This document shows, piece after piece, positions 49,325-63,600 of a stretch of DNA of 64,000 nucleotides. The stretch is from assembly GCF_026914265.1 (NCBI RefSeq), contig NC_069127.1:25831453-25895452 (forward strand), in the 5' to 3' direction. The notes under the pieces were generated by a model. It searched no databases, had not been told where the DNA came from, and saw only the letters and a program-made list of their open reading frames with translations. Position numbers and translations under genes: made by a program. Positions within the stretch are counted from its first letter, which is position 1; the number at the start of each line of letters is the position of its first letter. This DNA is from Mya arenaria (taxonomy: Eukaryota > Mollusca > Bivalvia > Myida > Myidae).

Positions 49325-49440
49325 TGAAATATGGAAAGCTTCGGGGGGGCTTCGCCCCCCCCTTGTCCGCCCACAAGGGCTCTGCCCTGGACCCATCGGG
49401 ACCCTTAAGCGGCCCCCTGAACCCCACGCAGACATTTTCA
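49325..49440. repeat. GC-rich hairpin block
   Basis: GGGGGGGCTTCGCCCCCCC is a perfect hairpin, followed by GCCCACAAGGGCTCTGCCCTGG and GACCCATCGGGACCC, further small stems. Its G+C content is far above that of the surrounding transposon, so it may be a separate insertion. Confidence 0.6.
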
Positions 49441-50264
49441 GGATTGGCAACTTGGCTCTGTTATCATCCCTGTAAAAATAGCTATGACGTTTCATGGAAT
49501 TTTCCACAGAAAACGAGGCATGAAGGCCTTCAAAACCATGCGCTGTGAACTTGGAACGCATGTTTGACCTCCTGATTTTCTGAAAATGTGTAACCTAGAA
49601 TTTCTCGGAAGAAATATGTTTATCAGTCATTAGCAAAAACATGTTTATAAGATGCATGTGCAACTAGTGAAATACGACTGCATTCTTGTGGTAAGCTAAC
49701 TTAATGCAAAACGGGCAGAGGAAAAAGAATAATAGCAATTTACTGGAGCCGTCGTAATCGGTTGAAAATTTTAATAAAATAAATATAACTTTAGTGTAGA
49801 TTCTTATCTAGTGTCCGCAGAGTTTCGCGGAGTTAACCCCTCCGAGGAACGCCGAGTTCATTATTCTTCGGTCGACTGATCACCCTCCGAGGGCCTTAAT
49901 TTCAAACTCCGAGGAATGCGGACAGTCGATAAAATCATTTTGTTGTCCGCGATAGCAAGAATCCGCTGAGGGAAACGGAAAGTGGGTCTAACTCGTTGAG
50001 TGTACTGTACACAAAAAAATAAATATCCAACGAATAATTATGAGTTTGATGTGTTTTTTTCATGTCATACTGTTAAAACATAACCATGTACATACATGAA
50101 GGGCACCTGCAAGGCTTCGGTTTACAGTTTTACAACACCTCTGAGGTGGCTGAGTTGTTATGATTGTATTTATGACGTCTATCTCGAAGAGTGCCAGAGA
50201 TGGCCCAAGTTGTTACGATTGGCATAATTGTTGTCTGTGTCAGTCAAGTTTCGTTTTATTGGCA

Positions 50265-50460
50265 AGGTAAATCCCGTGTTTTAATGCATTTAAAGCCTGT
50301 TTTGTGCAAAATATCTTTGCACTTACCAGGTGGTTGAAATTAGCACAAGCCTGCAAGCCCTGCACTGGTAAAATGTCTTTCGGGCTTGCTCTTATTCTGA
50401 ATTTTATATAGCAGGGCTTGTTCAAAAATTTGATGCCAAGCAATAGTATAATAATTCGGC
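50265..50460. repeat. dispersed repeat with AAGCCTGCAAGCCCTGC
   Basis: AAGCCTGCAAGCCCTGCACT, GGTAAAATG and GGGCTTG blocks recur in the same order at 61,535-61,690 in intron 3 of the coiled-coil gene, and in reverse at about 63,685-63,780. No coding capacity. Confidence 0.65.
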
Positions 50461-50469
50461 TTGATGATC

Positions 50470-53400
50470 CAAAAGACTTATTTCAATGACTAACTTACAT
50501 GGTTAAATATGTATTTAAACCTTTTTTTATATATTTCAAACATAAAATGCTTCTCTAAGTCTAAATACAATTTCAATATTTTTCAAAACCCCTGTTTTTG
50601 CACACACCCGTTTAGACGTTAGGGATTAGAAGAATCCCGTATAACATGTCTATTATTTTAGACTAGAGGTGCTGTAAAAATGCTACTCTTATTACCAGCA
50701 AACATTTCATAGTTTGAGCCCCACCCCCTCCGCACACAACGTTTTATATGAAAATTGAAGCATTTGAGGCCCTTTAAGAGCACTCCCCCCTCTCTCTCCG
50801 GCTGCCCAACCCCCTGCCCCGCCCTCTTACACAGGATATACCTCCTCATGCACAAAATAGTTTGAACCCTAGCCTAAAAAAAGTGTTTTCCTGTAATTAA
50901 AATAGCATTTGAGAGAGTTTCGAACCAGTTCATCAACTTCCCCTCACACACAATATAGAGTGAACCCCAGCCTCCTAAACCCCCCTCTCACGCAATGTTG
51001 TATATATATATATATATATATGAAGTGTTTTCAAGTAATTCAACCTGACTAGCATCTTACATTCATGATGCCTATTATTAGATTTATTAATTTTGATTGA
51101 CAAAAATTGGGAATTCCAATTTTGCCTAGATATGAACAAGAATGCCTAAGATGAAGACAGACAGAAAAGATCAAAAGAAGGTGATTAAGTTTGTTTGTTT
51201 AAGAAGACACCAGCTCTTCCATACACAAATTGTTTAGGGTTCCAAATTTGTTATTAAAGGTAAATCAAAATTGTAAACATAAAATTGGTTATTTTATTTT
51301 CACATTTGGGAATAAAGAATATAGATGTTATTGCTCCAAATTGGTTAGAAAAAAACATCAGCTTTAGATATCATATAAATCTGGACCAATAAAGGTGCCT
51401 GGAATTGCTGTGCTGCATTCACCGTCGTGTGAACAACAAGGTGTAAATGTTGGTCTAAAACTAGGTCACTATGTCAGGTGTTGGACTATAAGTATCTATC
51501 ATGTATTTCTGGTATAAATGGAAAAATCCGACCCTAGGGATGCGTGTAAGCGAGGTAACAAGCTTGCCGATTTACTGGCCACGCAGCATGCCTGATAGTT
51601 GAAATTTTCGATCCAGACTGGAAACACATGATTGATTTTTTTTCTTGCATATCTAAAATTATCACTTTGTGGAAAAATTGACAAAGAAGACACACTTTTG
51701 TACATTTCACTAAAAAGTGTTCAAGACGTTGTATACTGACGTCATAAATTGCAGTAATTTTTAATCACATAAAATATTTCCTCTAAAAATCACGTTTTTA
51801 CGATTGTTATTTTCAATTTTAATTAAAAGTCTAGCAGACTTATATATTTTATGGCGCTTTATTGAAATGGTATTATTCACTTTTCATAAACCATACAATA
51901 AAAAAATAAGAAGTGGCGCGTTGTTGCGCGTGCCTCATCTAAGTAACATGGCAGGTGTAAGACAGGTGTTCCAGCACTGGTCATATGACCGGAAACACTC
52001 GTCCGGTTTGCAAGTAAATGCTTGTCAACACTGTAGAGGCTGCATTTTACTCAATGAAACTTGGCCTGAATGTTTGTCTTTAAAAATCTATGTACATGTA
52101 ATATTTGATTAAAGGTGATGTCTAGTCAAAAACTAGATCACTTTGTCATGAAACTTGGTGAAAATGTTTCTTATCTTGCTGTCATGGGATTGATTATGTT
52201 TAATTCAAATAGTAATTATACAGAACCTTTTTCAGCAGTTATTTTTTTGCAATTATTTTCACCGCCGGTGTCTTGCTAATTGGGAAAATGGTCAACCTTG
52301 GGGAAAATATGAAATCAGGCCACAACAACTAACATAATAACAAATATACATGTTTCCACTATTTTATGCTTACATTATGCTGTGTTTTAGAGCTAGTTTT
52401 GTCAAGATGTAGTTTATTTTTCAAGAAATTCATTCCATAAACATTGTCTGCATTTATCAAATTTGGAAAAAATTATGAATTTTTGGGGGAAATGGATATT
52501 TTTCCGCAAGGGGAAACAGCCTTTACTTTTAAGCCTTTAGAAGGCACTAATTTGCACCAAAATAAATCACTGTTCAGTCAGTATGATTAATCCCTGAACC
52601 TGTTTTAAATGGATGTAATATATACTGCCGATGATGATACTTATCTTTTTGAGAGTAGATGGCTTAATAGTTGAGAACTAGATTAAGATTTGTTCCGATG
52701 ATCCATTAAAATGGAAAATCAATTGAAGAGGTCAACATCGGCAACAATCGATATTGGTTTTGTCGTAATGAATTATTGATAATCCTCAAGATATGTTATT
52801 CCACAAAAACAGATACTTTCCTTAAAGCTCTTGCTGATAAAAAAAATCTTCCATTCAAGACCTAGCAATTGCTCTATTTAATCAAGGCTTAGATGAATTA
52901 AACTATAACGTATTGTAATAGACAAGTGTGGAAAAAGATAATAAGAATGAAGTGATAAAGGAAATGAAGCTCAAATGCAAAGGAGTGATTCAGATTAGAC
53001 AATATATTTCATTGTATGCATGAAAATATTTGATTATTTATTGAACATTATTCAGTTTTTAATTTCTGATAATCAATACGGTAGTAAAAAAAAGTTCTGA
53101 TTCCCAAGACTATTAAGAGCATTACATGTATGTAAATAATATAACATAATGTGGGCTGATTTTATACCTACATCATGATACATATACTTATTTGAAAAGG
53201 TACTAAATTTGAAACAGATTCTTCAAGGAGAAACAGCATATTATGTACAGTATAAAAAACTATAAATAATTGGACAAGATACATACTATACATGTATGTA
53301 CAGTATAGCCATGTCGTAAGGCAGAGACGGTATTCATAAAACATTCCTAAGTCATTTTCTTAAGTATTTGACTTATCATATGTTATAATCACTTCATAAT

Positions 53401-54600
53401 ATTTATCTGAAATACTTTTGATTCATTGATTTGATTCAAAATACATACCTTTTTATGTAATTTGGCGTAAATTTGAAATTTTAGGAAATTAACTGAAGTT
53501 AAGAAATGACTTGAGATGTTTTACGAATAAATTATTCTTCCAAACTGTTCTAATTAGAAATTATAGATTCATCTGGAAGCCTCAGTTGGCAAATTACAAA
53601 ACCTATCTGGTCTAGAAATCTTGAAGAATATTCATTATTACAAGATTTCAATGACTTAGTCCACAAAGTCCTTCTTTTATTGTGGTCATTTTTGATAAGC
53701 ATAGGTCATGTTTGTTGTAGCCAGTATACATTATTGACTTTGACGGGATTATATTTACCGATTATCATAATCGCCTTCATTGTATGTAACAACATAATGG
53801 TTTGACTTAATGTATTATGCGAAGTTTGTTGTCAAAAATCTCGGCATTATGATATTGTTAAATTGGTTGAATTTAAAGTTCAGAAATAATGCATTTAGCA
53901 TTCTAATGAATATATGAGTGTGAAAAGGCTCAAGTGTACAGCAGGGGGTTATTGTATTTGAAAACACTTATTTGTCGTTATGAAAGAGTGTACTTATGAA
54001 AAATACTCAAGTGAGATTGTATTGTCACTAGAGATAAGAAGATAAAAACTATTGATTAATTGATTGAGCTGGAAAGTGTCACATTATTACTTGTGTTTTG
54101 TTAAAAGCCGCGATGTTGTGCACACCGTGTCAGTTTTAAGAGTCTTAATTTATTGGATTTAAGTTAGAAAAGTGTTTCATAAATAACTGTATTCATTTAT
54201 GAAGTAAGTGTTGAATCCATGTTTAATAGTGATCATTAAAATTAATGAGATATCCAACTCAGTTGCTAGATCTTCCGCAAGAGATGAGCATGCTGAAATA
54301 TTTTTTTTGCAAATTAATGTTGTTGTTTGAACAAAATTGTCCTATTCAGACAAGGGAAATAACTTGCATTTAATCCAATGAAGAGTTATATAACTTAGTT
54401 TCTGGATGCCCTTAACAACCTTGATGAAGTTTTATATCAATTCATGACATGAGCAGTTAATTATGTAAGCTACATTTCTACATGTATCTATGTAACAAAT
54501 TATTACCAACATGCAAAAGTAGAAAGGACAACCAAACTTCCTTAGTCCAAAAAGGGTCACAACTTTGATTCAAATGAAAGAGGAGTTTGACAGTTATTAT
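50470..54600. other. intergenic region, no gene seen
   Basis: No splice-bounded coding exon was found. It contains C-rich stretches (50,700-50,830, 50,940-51,000), a (TA) tract at 51,003-51,021, a repeat at 51,160-51,260 that recurs at 59,405-59,510 (AGACAGAAAAGAT, GATTAAGTTTGTTT, CTTCCATACA), and AT-rich DNA. The promoter and a non-coding first exon of the gene starting at 54,621 should be somewhere in it. Confidence 0.3.
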
Positions 54601-54620
54601 AATGTTGTTGTGTATTTCAG

Positions 54621-57600
54621 TGTAAACTAGGCGAGTTGGGGTGTCAACATGTCATGGCGGGGCTCAGGAAACCACCTGGACTCAAATGTCCCTGGTAAGA
54701 TACGCTTGTCTGTCTTTCAAAGACAAATGGTTGAAGTGTTACCATGGTCATCTCGCATAATCTTGAAATTTAAATTTGGAACATACATGTATGATCACAA
54801 TGACGAGACACAATCATAGGATTTGAGCCAGGTATTTAAATCGTTAGGTGCAACACTAGACAGACAGCATGCTAAGAAAGAAGGAGGGACCTTTTGCACC
54901 AATATGACACTGTAGTCAGAATATTGTTTCATGCTTTTGGTAATGACTTAGTCAGAATAGTGTTACATGCATCTGATGATACCGTAGTAGGAACACTGTA
55001 TCATTCTTCTGGTGATACTGTAGTCAGAATACTGTTTCATGCATCTGGTGATACCGTAGTCAGATTACTGTTACATGCACATGCATCTGGTGATACCGTA
55101 GTCTGAATGCTGTTTCATGCTTCTAGTGATACCGTACTTCTGGGGATACCGTCAGAATACTGTTACATGCATCTGTTGATACCGTAGTCAGAAAGCTGTT
55201 TCATGCTTCTGGTGATACCGTAGTCGGAAAGCTGTTTCATGCTTCTGGTGATACCATAGTGTGAGTACTGTTTCATGCTTCTGGTGATACCATAGTCTGA
55301 ATACTGTTTCATGCTTATGGTGATACCGTACTTCTGGTGATACTGTATGCTGTTTCATGCTTTTGGTGATACCGTAGTCTGAATGCTGTTTAATGCTTCT
55401 GATGATAACGTAGTCTGAATACTGTTTCATGCTTCTGGTGATACCGTAGTCAGAATACTGTTTCATGCCTCTTGTGATATCGTAGTCTGAATACTGTCTC
55501 ATGCTTCTGGTGATACCGTTGAAATACTGTATTATGCTTCTGGTGATACCGTAGTCGGAATACTGTTTCATGCTTCTGTTGATACCGTAGTCGGAATACT
55601 GTTTCATGTATCTGGTGATTCCCTAGTCAGAATTCTGTAACATTCTTCTAGTGGTACTGTTGTCAGAATACTGTTTCATGCTTTTGGTGATACCGTAGCT
55701 AGAAGACTGGTTTCATGCTTCTGGTGATACCCTAGTTAGAATACTATTACATGCTTCTGGTGATACCCTAGTTAGAATACTATTACATGCTTCTGGTGAT
55801 ACCCTAGTTAGAATACTATTACATGCTTCTGGTGATACCCTAGTTAGAATACTATTACATGCTTCTGGTGATACCCTAGTTAGAATACTATTACATGCTT
55901 CTGGTGATACCCTAGTTAGAATACTATTACATGCTTCTGGTGATACCCTAGTTAGAATACTATTACATGCTTCTGGTGATACCCTAGTTAGAATACTATT
56001 ACATGCTTCTGGTGATACCCTAGTTAGAATACTATTACATGCTTCTGGGGATACCCTAGTTAGAATACTATTACATGCTTCTGGGGATACCCTAGTTAGA
56101 ATACTATTACATGCTTCTGGTGATACCCTAGTTAGAATACTATTACATGCTTCTGGTGATACCCTAGTTAGAATACTATTACATGCTTCTGGTGATACCC
56201 TAGTTAGAATACTATTACATGCTTCTGGTGATACCCTAGTTAGAATACTATTACATGCTTCTGGTGATACCCTAGTTAGAATACTATTACATGCTTCTGG
56301 TGATACCCTAGTTAGAATACTATCACATGCTTCTGGTGATACCCTAGTTAGAATACTATCACATGCTTCTGGTGATACCCTAGTTAGAATACTATTACAT
56401 GCTTCTGGGGATACCCTAGTTAGAATACTATTACATGCTTCTGGTGTTATCGAAGTCAGAACACAGTTACATGTTTCGGTTGATACTGTAGTTAAAATAA
56501 TGTATAATGCTTCTGGTGATACCGTAATCTATTATCAGAATATTGTTACAAGTTTCTGGTGATACTGTAGTCAGAATGCTGTTTCATGCATCTGGTGATA
56601 CCCTAGTTAGAATACTATTACATGCTTCTGGTGATACCCTAGTTAGAATACTATTACATGCTTCTGGTGATACCCTAGTTAGAATACTATTACATGCTTC
56701 TGGTGATACCCTAGTTAGAATACTATTACATGCTTCTGGTGATACCCTAGTTAGAATACTATCACATGCTTCTGGTGATACCCTAGTTAGAATACTATCA
56801 CATGCTTCTGGTGATACCCTAGTTAGAATACTATTACATGCTTCTGGTGATACCCTAGTTAGAATACTATTACATGCTTCTGGTGATACCCTAGTTAGAA
56901 TACTATTACATGCTTCTGGTGATACCCTAGTTAGAATACTATTACATGCTTCTGGTGATACCCTAGTTAGAATACTATTACATGCTTCTGGTGATACCCT
57001 AGTTAGAATACTATTACATGCTTCTGGTGATACCCTAGTTAGAATACTATCACATGCTTCTGGTGATACCCTAGTTAGAATACTATCACATGCTTCTGGG
57101 GATACCCTAGTTAGAATACTATTACATGCTTCTGGTGTTATCGAAGTCAGAACACAGTTACATGTTTCGGTTGATACTGTAGTTAAAATAATGTATAATG
57201 CTTCTGGTGATACCGTAATCTATTATCAGAATATTGTTACAAGTTTCTGGTGATACTGTAGTCAGAATGCTGTTTCATGCATCTGGTGATACTTTAGTCC
57301 AAATACTGTTTCATGCTTCTGGTGATACTGTAGTCAGAATAGTGTTTCATGCTTCTGGTGATAGAACACTTGTTTCATGCTTCTGGTGATACCAAATAGT
57401 CAGAATACTGTTTCATGCATTTGGCAATACTGTATTCAGAATACGGTTTTATGCTTCTGGTGATACCGTAGTCAGAATGCTGTTTCATGCATCTGGTAAT
57501 ACTGTAGTCAGAATGCTGTTTCATGTAATGTATCTGGTGATACCGTAGTCAGAATACTGTTTCATGCTTCTGGTGATACTGTAGTCAGAATAGTGTTTCA

Positions 57601-60600
57601 TGCTTCTGGTGATACCGTAGTCAGAATACTGTTTCATGCTTCTGGTGATACTGTAGTCAGAATAGTGTTTCATGCTTCTGGTGATAGAACACTTGTTTCA
57701 TGCTTCTGGTGATACCAAATAGTCAGAATACTGTTTCATGCATTTGGTAATACTGTATTCAGAATACGGTTTTATGCTTCTGGTGATACTGTAGTCAGAA
57801 CGCTGTTTCATGTAATGTATCTGGTGATACCGTAGTCAGAATACTGTTTCATGCTTCTGGTGATACCCTAATCAGAATGCTGTTTCATGCTTCTGGTGAT
57901 GCTGTTGTCAGAATACTGTTTCATGCTGCTGGAGATACAGTAGTCAGAATACTGTTTCATGCATCTGGTGATACTGAAGTCAGAATTGTTTCATGCTTCT
58001 GGTGATGCTGTAGTCATAATACTGTTTCATGCTTCTGGTGATATCCTAGTCAGAAAACTGTTTCATGCTTCAGGTGCTAACGTAGTCAAAATTATATATC
58101 ATGCTTCTGGTGATACCGTAGTCAGAATATTGTTTCATTCTTCTATTATACCATTGCTGTTAATTCATAGATAGCCTGATTAAAGCTAATTAGAATACTT
58201 GATTTATCATTTGGAATGTAAACAAAGATCATAACTCTGATAAATAGATGCCATCCTATCTTGTGATTTGAAATTTGAGATAGTCATGCATTTGTATTCT
58301 ATTATGTTTTGTTTTCTGGGTCGTGTTTGGAGGTAAATATTGTAATAAAATCAAAGTTTGGAATGCAAGGTTAATTTTGAAAAGTTTAAAATTTGAAATA
58401 CATATAATTTCCAATAGATGTTAGTTGCATTTTATGATGGTAGTAATGAAGTTTAAAATATGTCAAGGTATTGAATATTTTGAGTATGGTGCTAAAGTTT
58501 GCCATTGTTAAATATCAGGATGGAAAAATAAGGAAAATAATCATTGTGAACAACAATGGTGAGTGTAGAATACTAGTTGAAATTATATTCAATTACAATT
58601 TAGGGTAAAGCTTTTAGAAGGGTGCTGCACCCTTTTTTTCATGTAGCGCTCTTATGGAGACCAACATTGGCACCCACCTGCCTTCATAGATTTCTTTTAT
58701 CAGAATAATAGGATTTTGGCATCAATGCCTTCCATTCAGTCATATAAGTTATACACAATACAACACATTTCGCTTTTAGCCATAATACATCAATTTTCGA
58801 ATGTAAATTTATGTGAAAACGCGATCTTCTCTTTTGTCAGCAGTCTTGTATCACTAATGTTCAGACATAAAATATGCAAAACATTAAACAAATATACCAA
58901 AGCAATTAATCTGTGAGAGTGCAGCTTTAAGACTTTCAAATATTTCTTCTGTTTTGATTGAAAAATATAAACTGTTTATAAATACATACAAACTTGACAA
59001 TAAATACATACAAACTTGACATTTAAGTCAAAACCTATTATTTCTCCAATTAAACATAATCCCTAACATTTTCTGTCTGAGATTCATAATGTTCAAGTTC
59101 TCTACAGTTGGATAAAATGTGTCCGTTTCACCTCTGAGACTGCAACACCCTGACCTTTTTAAAACTTGGCTCAAACCTTACATGTGTTGTTATTAAAGGT
59201 CATTTTGTAATTTTTTGTTTGATGATTTAAGTTGGGAACAGTTGCCATGTGAAAGTTGCTAAATGCTAACATGAAATACCCATGTGTTTTTCTCATCATT
59301 TCTCATCATTTCAGGAATCATGGAATTGGGCTAGTGCCATTCTAATTGAGGGGGAAATGCGTCATTTTCTCTAAAGTTGTTAATTAATAAGAATACTTCA
59401 AAAAAAGACAGAAAAGATAGAATGATATAATGTGATTAAGTTTGTTTCTATAAAAACACACACACATTTTCTTCCATACAGAATGGTTTTGGGGTCCATT
59501 TTAATTTCTAAAACTGATTGTTTTTTTGTTTTGTTAAAAATATCATATTTCATTTTCAATTTTGGAATAAAGTATATTTTTAAGCATTGTAAATGGGGGG
59601 GGGGGGGGGGGGGGGGAATTGACACAAAATTTGTCAGAAAGAAACACACGTAATACCTTTAATACCCTTAATACTAAATTGTTAATCACAATTGATATCT
59701 TGGTTAGTAAAAAAAATGTGTTTTGGTAAACCAGGGGAAAAGTTTTGCTATTAAAAGAAAATAATACAAATTAATGAAAGGTTAGCATCTCTTCGGAGTT
59801 CATGTAAATGTATTTATTTAAAAATGTTTTTTCATTTAACATGTATAATAATTTTTTGTCTTGTATGTTCCAGATTACCAGAAGATGTTACAGGGGCGCT
59901 CCACCTCCTCAGGTTTGTGGCAATAAAGCTCTATTACACCAATGAAATGTTTATAAAATGGTGGCATTTTTTGGCTATATTTTTCAAAAAAGTGTTTTAT
60001 GTAACAATTATGTATTTTTATGTATTTTGTGTGATATTTGAATCAGTTTTTTAAGGCTTTTTGCGTTAAGGGATACTGTCTCTTAGTATCCCAAATGTGT
60101 TCTTAAGCTTGGTTGCTAAACCTCTACTTCAGATTTGTGTCAATGTTTCAAATAAGACATGAAATTAGATAGGTCCATATACAAGTAAATAAATAATCGT
60201 ACTTCAGCAAGGTATATACATTTTATGTTTGTGTTATAACATTGCAGGATGGAGCAGTACCCAGCCATCATTTTCCTCATACTCGAGCAGATTTCCTGGG
60301 GCCTCATCGGGCAGCTTCCTGAACTCTCGAAACAACCCCGGCTACTCACACACGAGCCAACAGGCTGGATACTCGAGCACCTACCAGCCTGGCAAGTATG
60401 GGGTGCCCGTCGATCCATCGTTCAACACCACTGCAACTTCAGCAGCTAATTATAGAACGCTCACTACTGATGAGAGCTCAGCGAGACAAAATAATGGGTA
60501 TGATGATAAGACATATGGCTATGTAGGTCGCGAGTTTGACCTTGAGCCTTATAGGAGTGCTTCCCACAGAGTTACGGATTACGCGAGTGATAGTGGTTAC

Positions 60601-63600
60601 GGGTTGAGTGCTGGTCAGGGTCATGCCAGACAAACAGACTATTCTAGTGATTCGGGTAGAGGGCATTTAAGTCGACCATCTACGACAGAATATTCTAGTG
60701 ATGGCGGGATGAAATATAGACATCGACGGCAAAAGTCTGGTGAATTTGATCTGGAAATCCCTAGTCTTGATTCTTCTCACAGTCCGACACGATCTCAGAA
60801 CGATGACCTTTTCACTTCACCTGCAAAAAGTCATGTAACTGTATCAGAATTTGAGAGATTCACTAAAAATCAGGGTAACTATGACAGCGATGGCCACTCT
60901 GAGCACTACAATCATATAAAACACTTGTCCCGAAGTGAGCCAAATTTAGACAATCATACTAACCATAAAAATCATTCATCCAGAAATTCAAGAACTAATC
61001 AAAATGGAGATGGAAGAGTATCTCATCATGACTCTGACCATGACCTTCATAACAGTAGCAATGAGAAACCTCAGGACGAAAATGATGACGATTTTAGGGC
61101 GAACTTTGCATCGCCGCCATTGTTTCAAGGAAACATGGCAGACATTACCATGGCCAACCCCAAAAAGCACCAAGGAGGTAGGGGTCGTGCCAGTGACCTC
61201 ACAAAGTGGCAGCAAGGTCAAAGGTCATCGAGGAGTCCAACACGGGAAGAACACGACAACCATGATAGGCTGACCTTGAAACCTCCACATGGTAAAGGAC
61301 ACCATAGGGAGCAGGTCAGTGCTTTAAACGCAAATAAAAATGATAAATGTATTGCTTGCAAATGACCTGAGGCTGCGTTCATGAAGTTTTAGTGAACATT
61401 GCTGAATGTTTGACAATGAATATGTTAAATATATGTATTTGGACCTTTTTTCTTTTTGGCGTAAAAACATTGTTACCCTTCATTAAATTCATTTGATTCT
61501 TTATTTGACCCTAGTTAAAAAAAACAGTGGTCAAAATAAACCCAAGCCTGCAAGCCCTGCACTGGTAAAATGGTTTGTGGGATTGCTCTATCTAATATTA
61601 TATAACATGGCTTGTAACATTGAACATTTTTTATGCAAATTATTAATGTAAGAATTCAGGCTTGTTCATTGAGATGTAATTCAGATAAGTGAAAAACAAT
61701 AACAGTTGGCTCTCTTACTTGTTCGAAGTTCAGATTTTACAAATTTGAGTTCGTTTCAGTTGTAAGAGATTGTATGGATTTGGGCTTGCAGCTCGATTGC
61801 TTGTCCAAATTGTAATTTTAAATACTGCAATAAGTAAAATGAGGTGTGGAAATCTGCAGTCTAATGTTGTCTGACAAAGGACTTATGAATGATTTTGTAT
61901 TTTTAGAAGACGTTAAGAGATTATGACTACGACCCTCGTACACAGGCTGACCTCTTGCACCAGCAAGAGTAAGTAACGCTTTTGTTGTAAGATATCAATG
62001 TGTTATTACAAGTCTCAGAGCTACAGATAACTTTTAACTAGAGTACTTGTACGCCCGAATGTTATTTTGTTAAGTGTATTGTACGCCCTAATGTAATTTT
62101 CTTAAGTGTATTGTACGCCCTAATGTAATTTTCTTAAGTGTATTGTACACCTTGGTTTCATTCAATAAAGTCCCAACCTAAATATTTTTGGGGTTAATAA
62201 ATGATTATTACTAAACAAAAACCATATATGTCAATATTGTTTTAACAATGTTACACGGTTCACTTGTCCTGTGTTACTTTCGTGACGATATGTTCTGTAA
62301 CAGTAACCACAACCTTATTTGTATTTGGCTGTAAATAATTTTAAGTGTCACAGTGGAAGAAACCACACGGATTCACTTATGGTATAATGAGTTTGAGATC
62401 ACTTCCATTTCAGTGTTGAGGAGCGATTGCGTGCGCGCGTGGAGCAGCTTGAGGGCGTGGTGAAGGAGTATAAGCGTGGCCATAGGGGCTGGGCAGATGA
62501 TCCAGGGGTAGGAGGCTCATTCTCACAAATGCAGGTAGGGAGCCTTTAATTAAGTTTATTTTAATGTAGTTTAGCTTGATTTGTGATGTATGGATGATAT
62601 ACAATTTTGTTTTCTTTTATACACCCAATTTTGGCTTGCAAATGTTGATAGGTCTGTCAGAATATATGTTGCTAGGTTGTTAGACCATATCTTGTTTGTT
62701 CAAACAGTTGTGAACAGTTTGATAATTGACCATTAAACTTCACATATCAGTTGTTCTTGACCAGTAGTTGTCAACTTGACCATTATTTTTTTTAAAGTTT
62801 GACTTTAGTTAAATTGGTTGGTTTATTGTTTGACTGTTTAAGGAGTTGGAGTATAGGAATGCTGAGTTGCGCACAGAGCTTGCCAGGGTTAAGCTTCAGA
62901 AAGATACAGAGGTGGAGGACCTAGAAATCAAACTGGGGTGGGTATCAGCTATGTTTGTGTATGGAAGTGATATTATAATGTTAGGGGGTTAGTAGGTGAC
63001 CCGATATGGGATATATGGGGCAAAGGAAACCATATCGGGTGAGAACAAAGCTCAAACCCAAATATGGTTTCCCGCACCCCGTATATCCCATATTGGGTCA
63101 CCTACTTACTCTGTAATGTATCTATCACTTCGACAACCTTTTTACATAGATCAATTTATAGGAAATGTTTTATTTTTTTATCAAAATAGGAAAATAAAAC
63201 ACCATTTTGGTACAATAAAATTTAGTGACCCAATGGAAAAATATGAGGTCACTGCTTGACCTGTCCTGGACCAATGGCGTTGACTCATTTATGTTGGAGG
63301 CGTGATATTTTTTTATATGCCTTTTCATGGTTTATATAATCTGAGCTGTAATTAGTCACTATTCTGATAACTTTACCGGTTTTGTTTCCCAAATCTAACG
63401 TTGGCATCAATTTTGTCCCAAATGATGTGAAATATCAGATTTGGTGCATTTTTCAGAATTCATACAAAAAAATGTCCCTAACTGAACAGATACTTACTGA
63501 AGTTGGCTAATAATTAGTTAATTAAATTCTGCCATAACTCCCACAAGTCAGTTCAATCTGACTGGTTCTTAATGAGAAACAAAAAAATTGTTTAAGCTCC

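Larger units (their letters stand above)
46954..50007. mobile_element. 3.05-kb DNA transposon with 31-bp perfect TIRs, decayed
   Basis: The two ends are perfect inverted repeats of 31 bp starting CAGTACACTCAACGAG, flanked by TA on both sides. Inside each end are several CTCCGAGG or CCGAGTT words (46,995-47,160 and 49,820-49,975), typical of subterminal transposase-binding repeats. A decayed coding segment lies in the middle. CAGT ends with TA targets suggest Tc1/mariner, but the size, subterminal repeats and coding remnant do not look like that superfamily, so the class is left open. Confidence 0.8.

Noticed and set aside
49166-49561. Overlapping open frames on both strands around the GC-rich block
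   Set aside because: High G+C removes stop codons in all frames; no conserved protein pattern, and the block lies inside a transposon.
51804-52112. 102-codon frame with CQHCRGC
   Set aside because: No splice signals or homology I can see; it lies in repeat-rich intergenic DNA.
56543-57253. 236-codon open frame made of repeated DTLVRILLHASG, and a minus-strand frame (55188-55607) of repeated KQYSDYGITRS
   Set aside because: Both come from a 36-bp tandem repeat whose length is a multiple of three; no start context, splice sites or flanking exons, and the frames are open on both strands.
54895-58150. CRISPR-like array
   Set aside because: The 36-base units abut directly with no unique spacers, and the setting is an animal intron.
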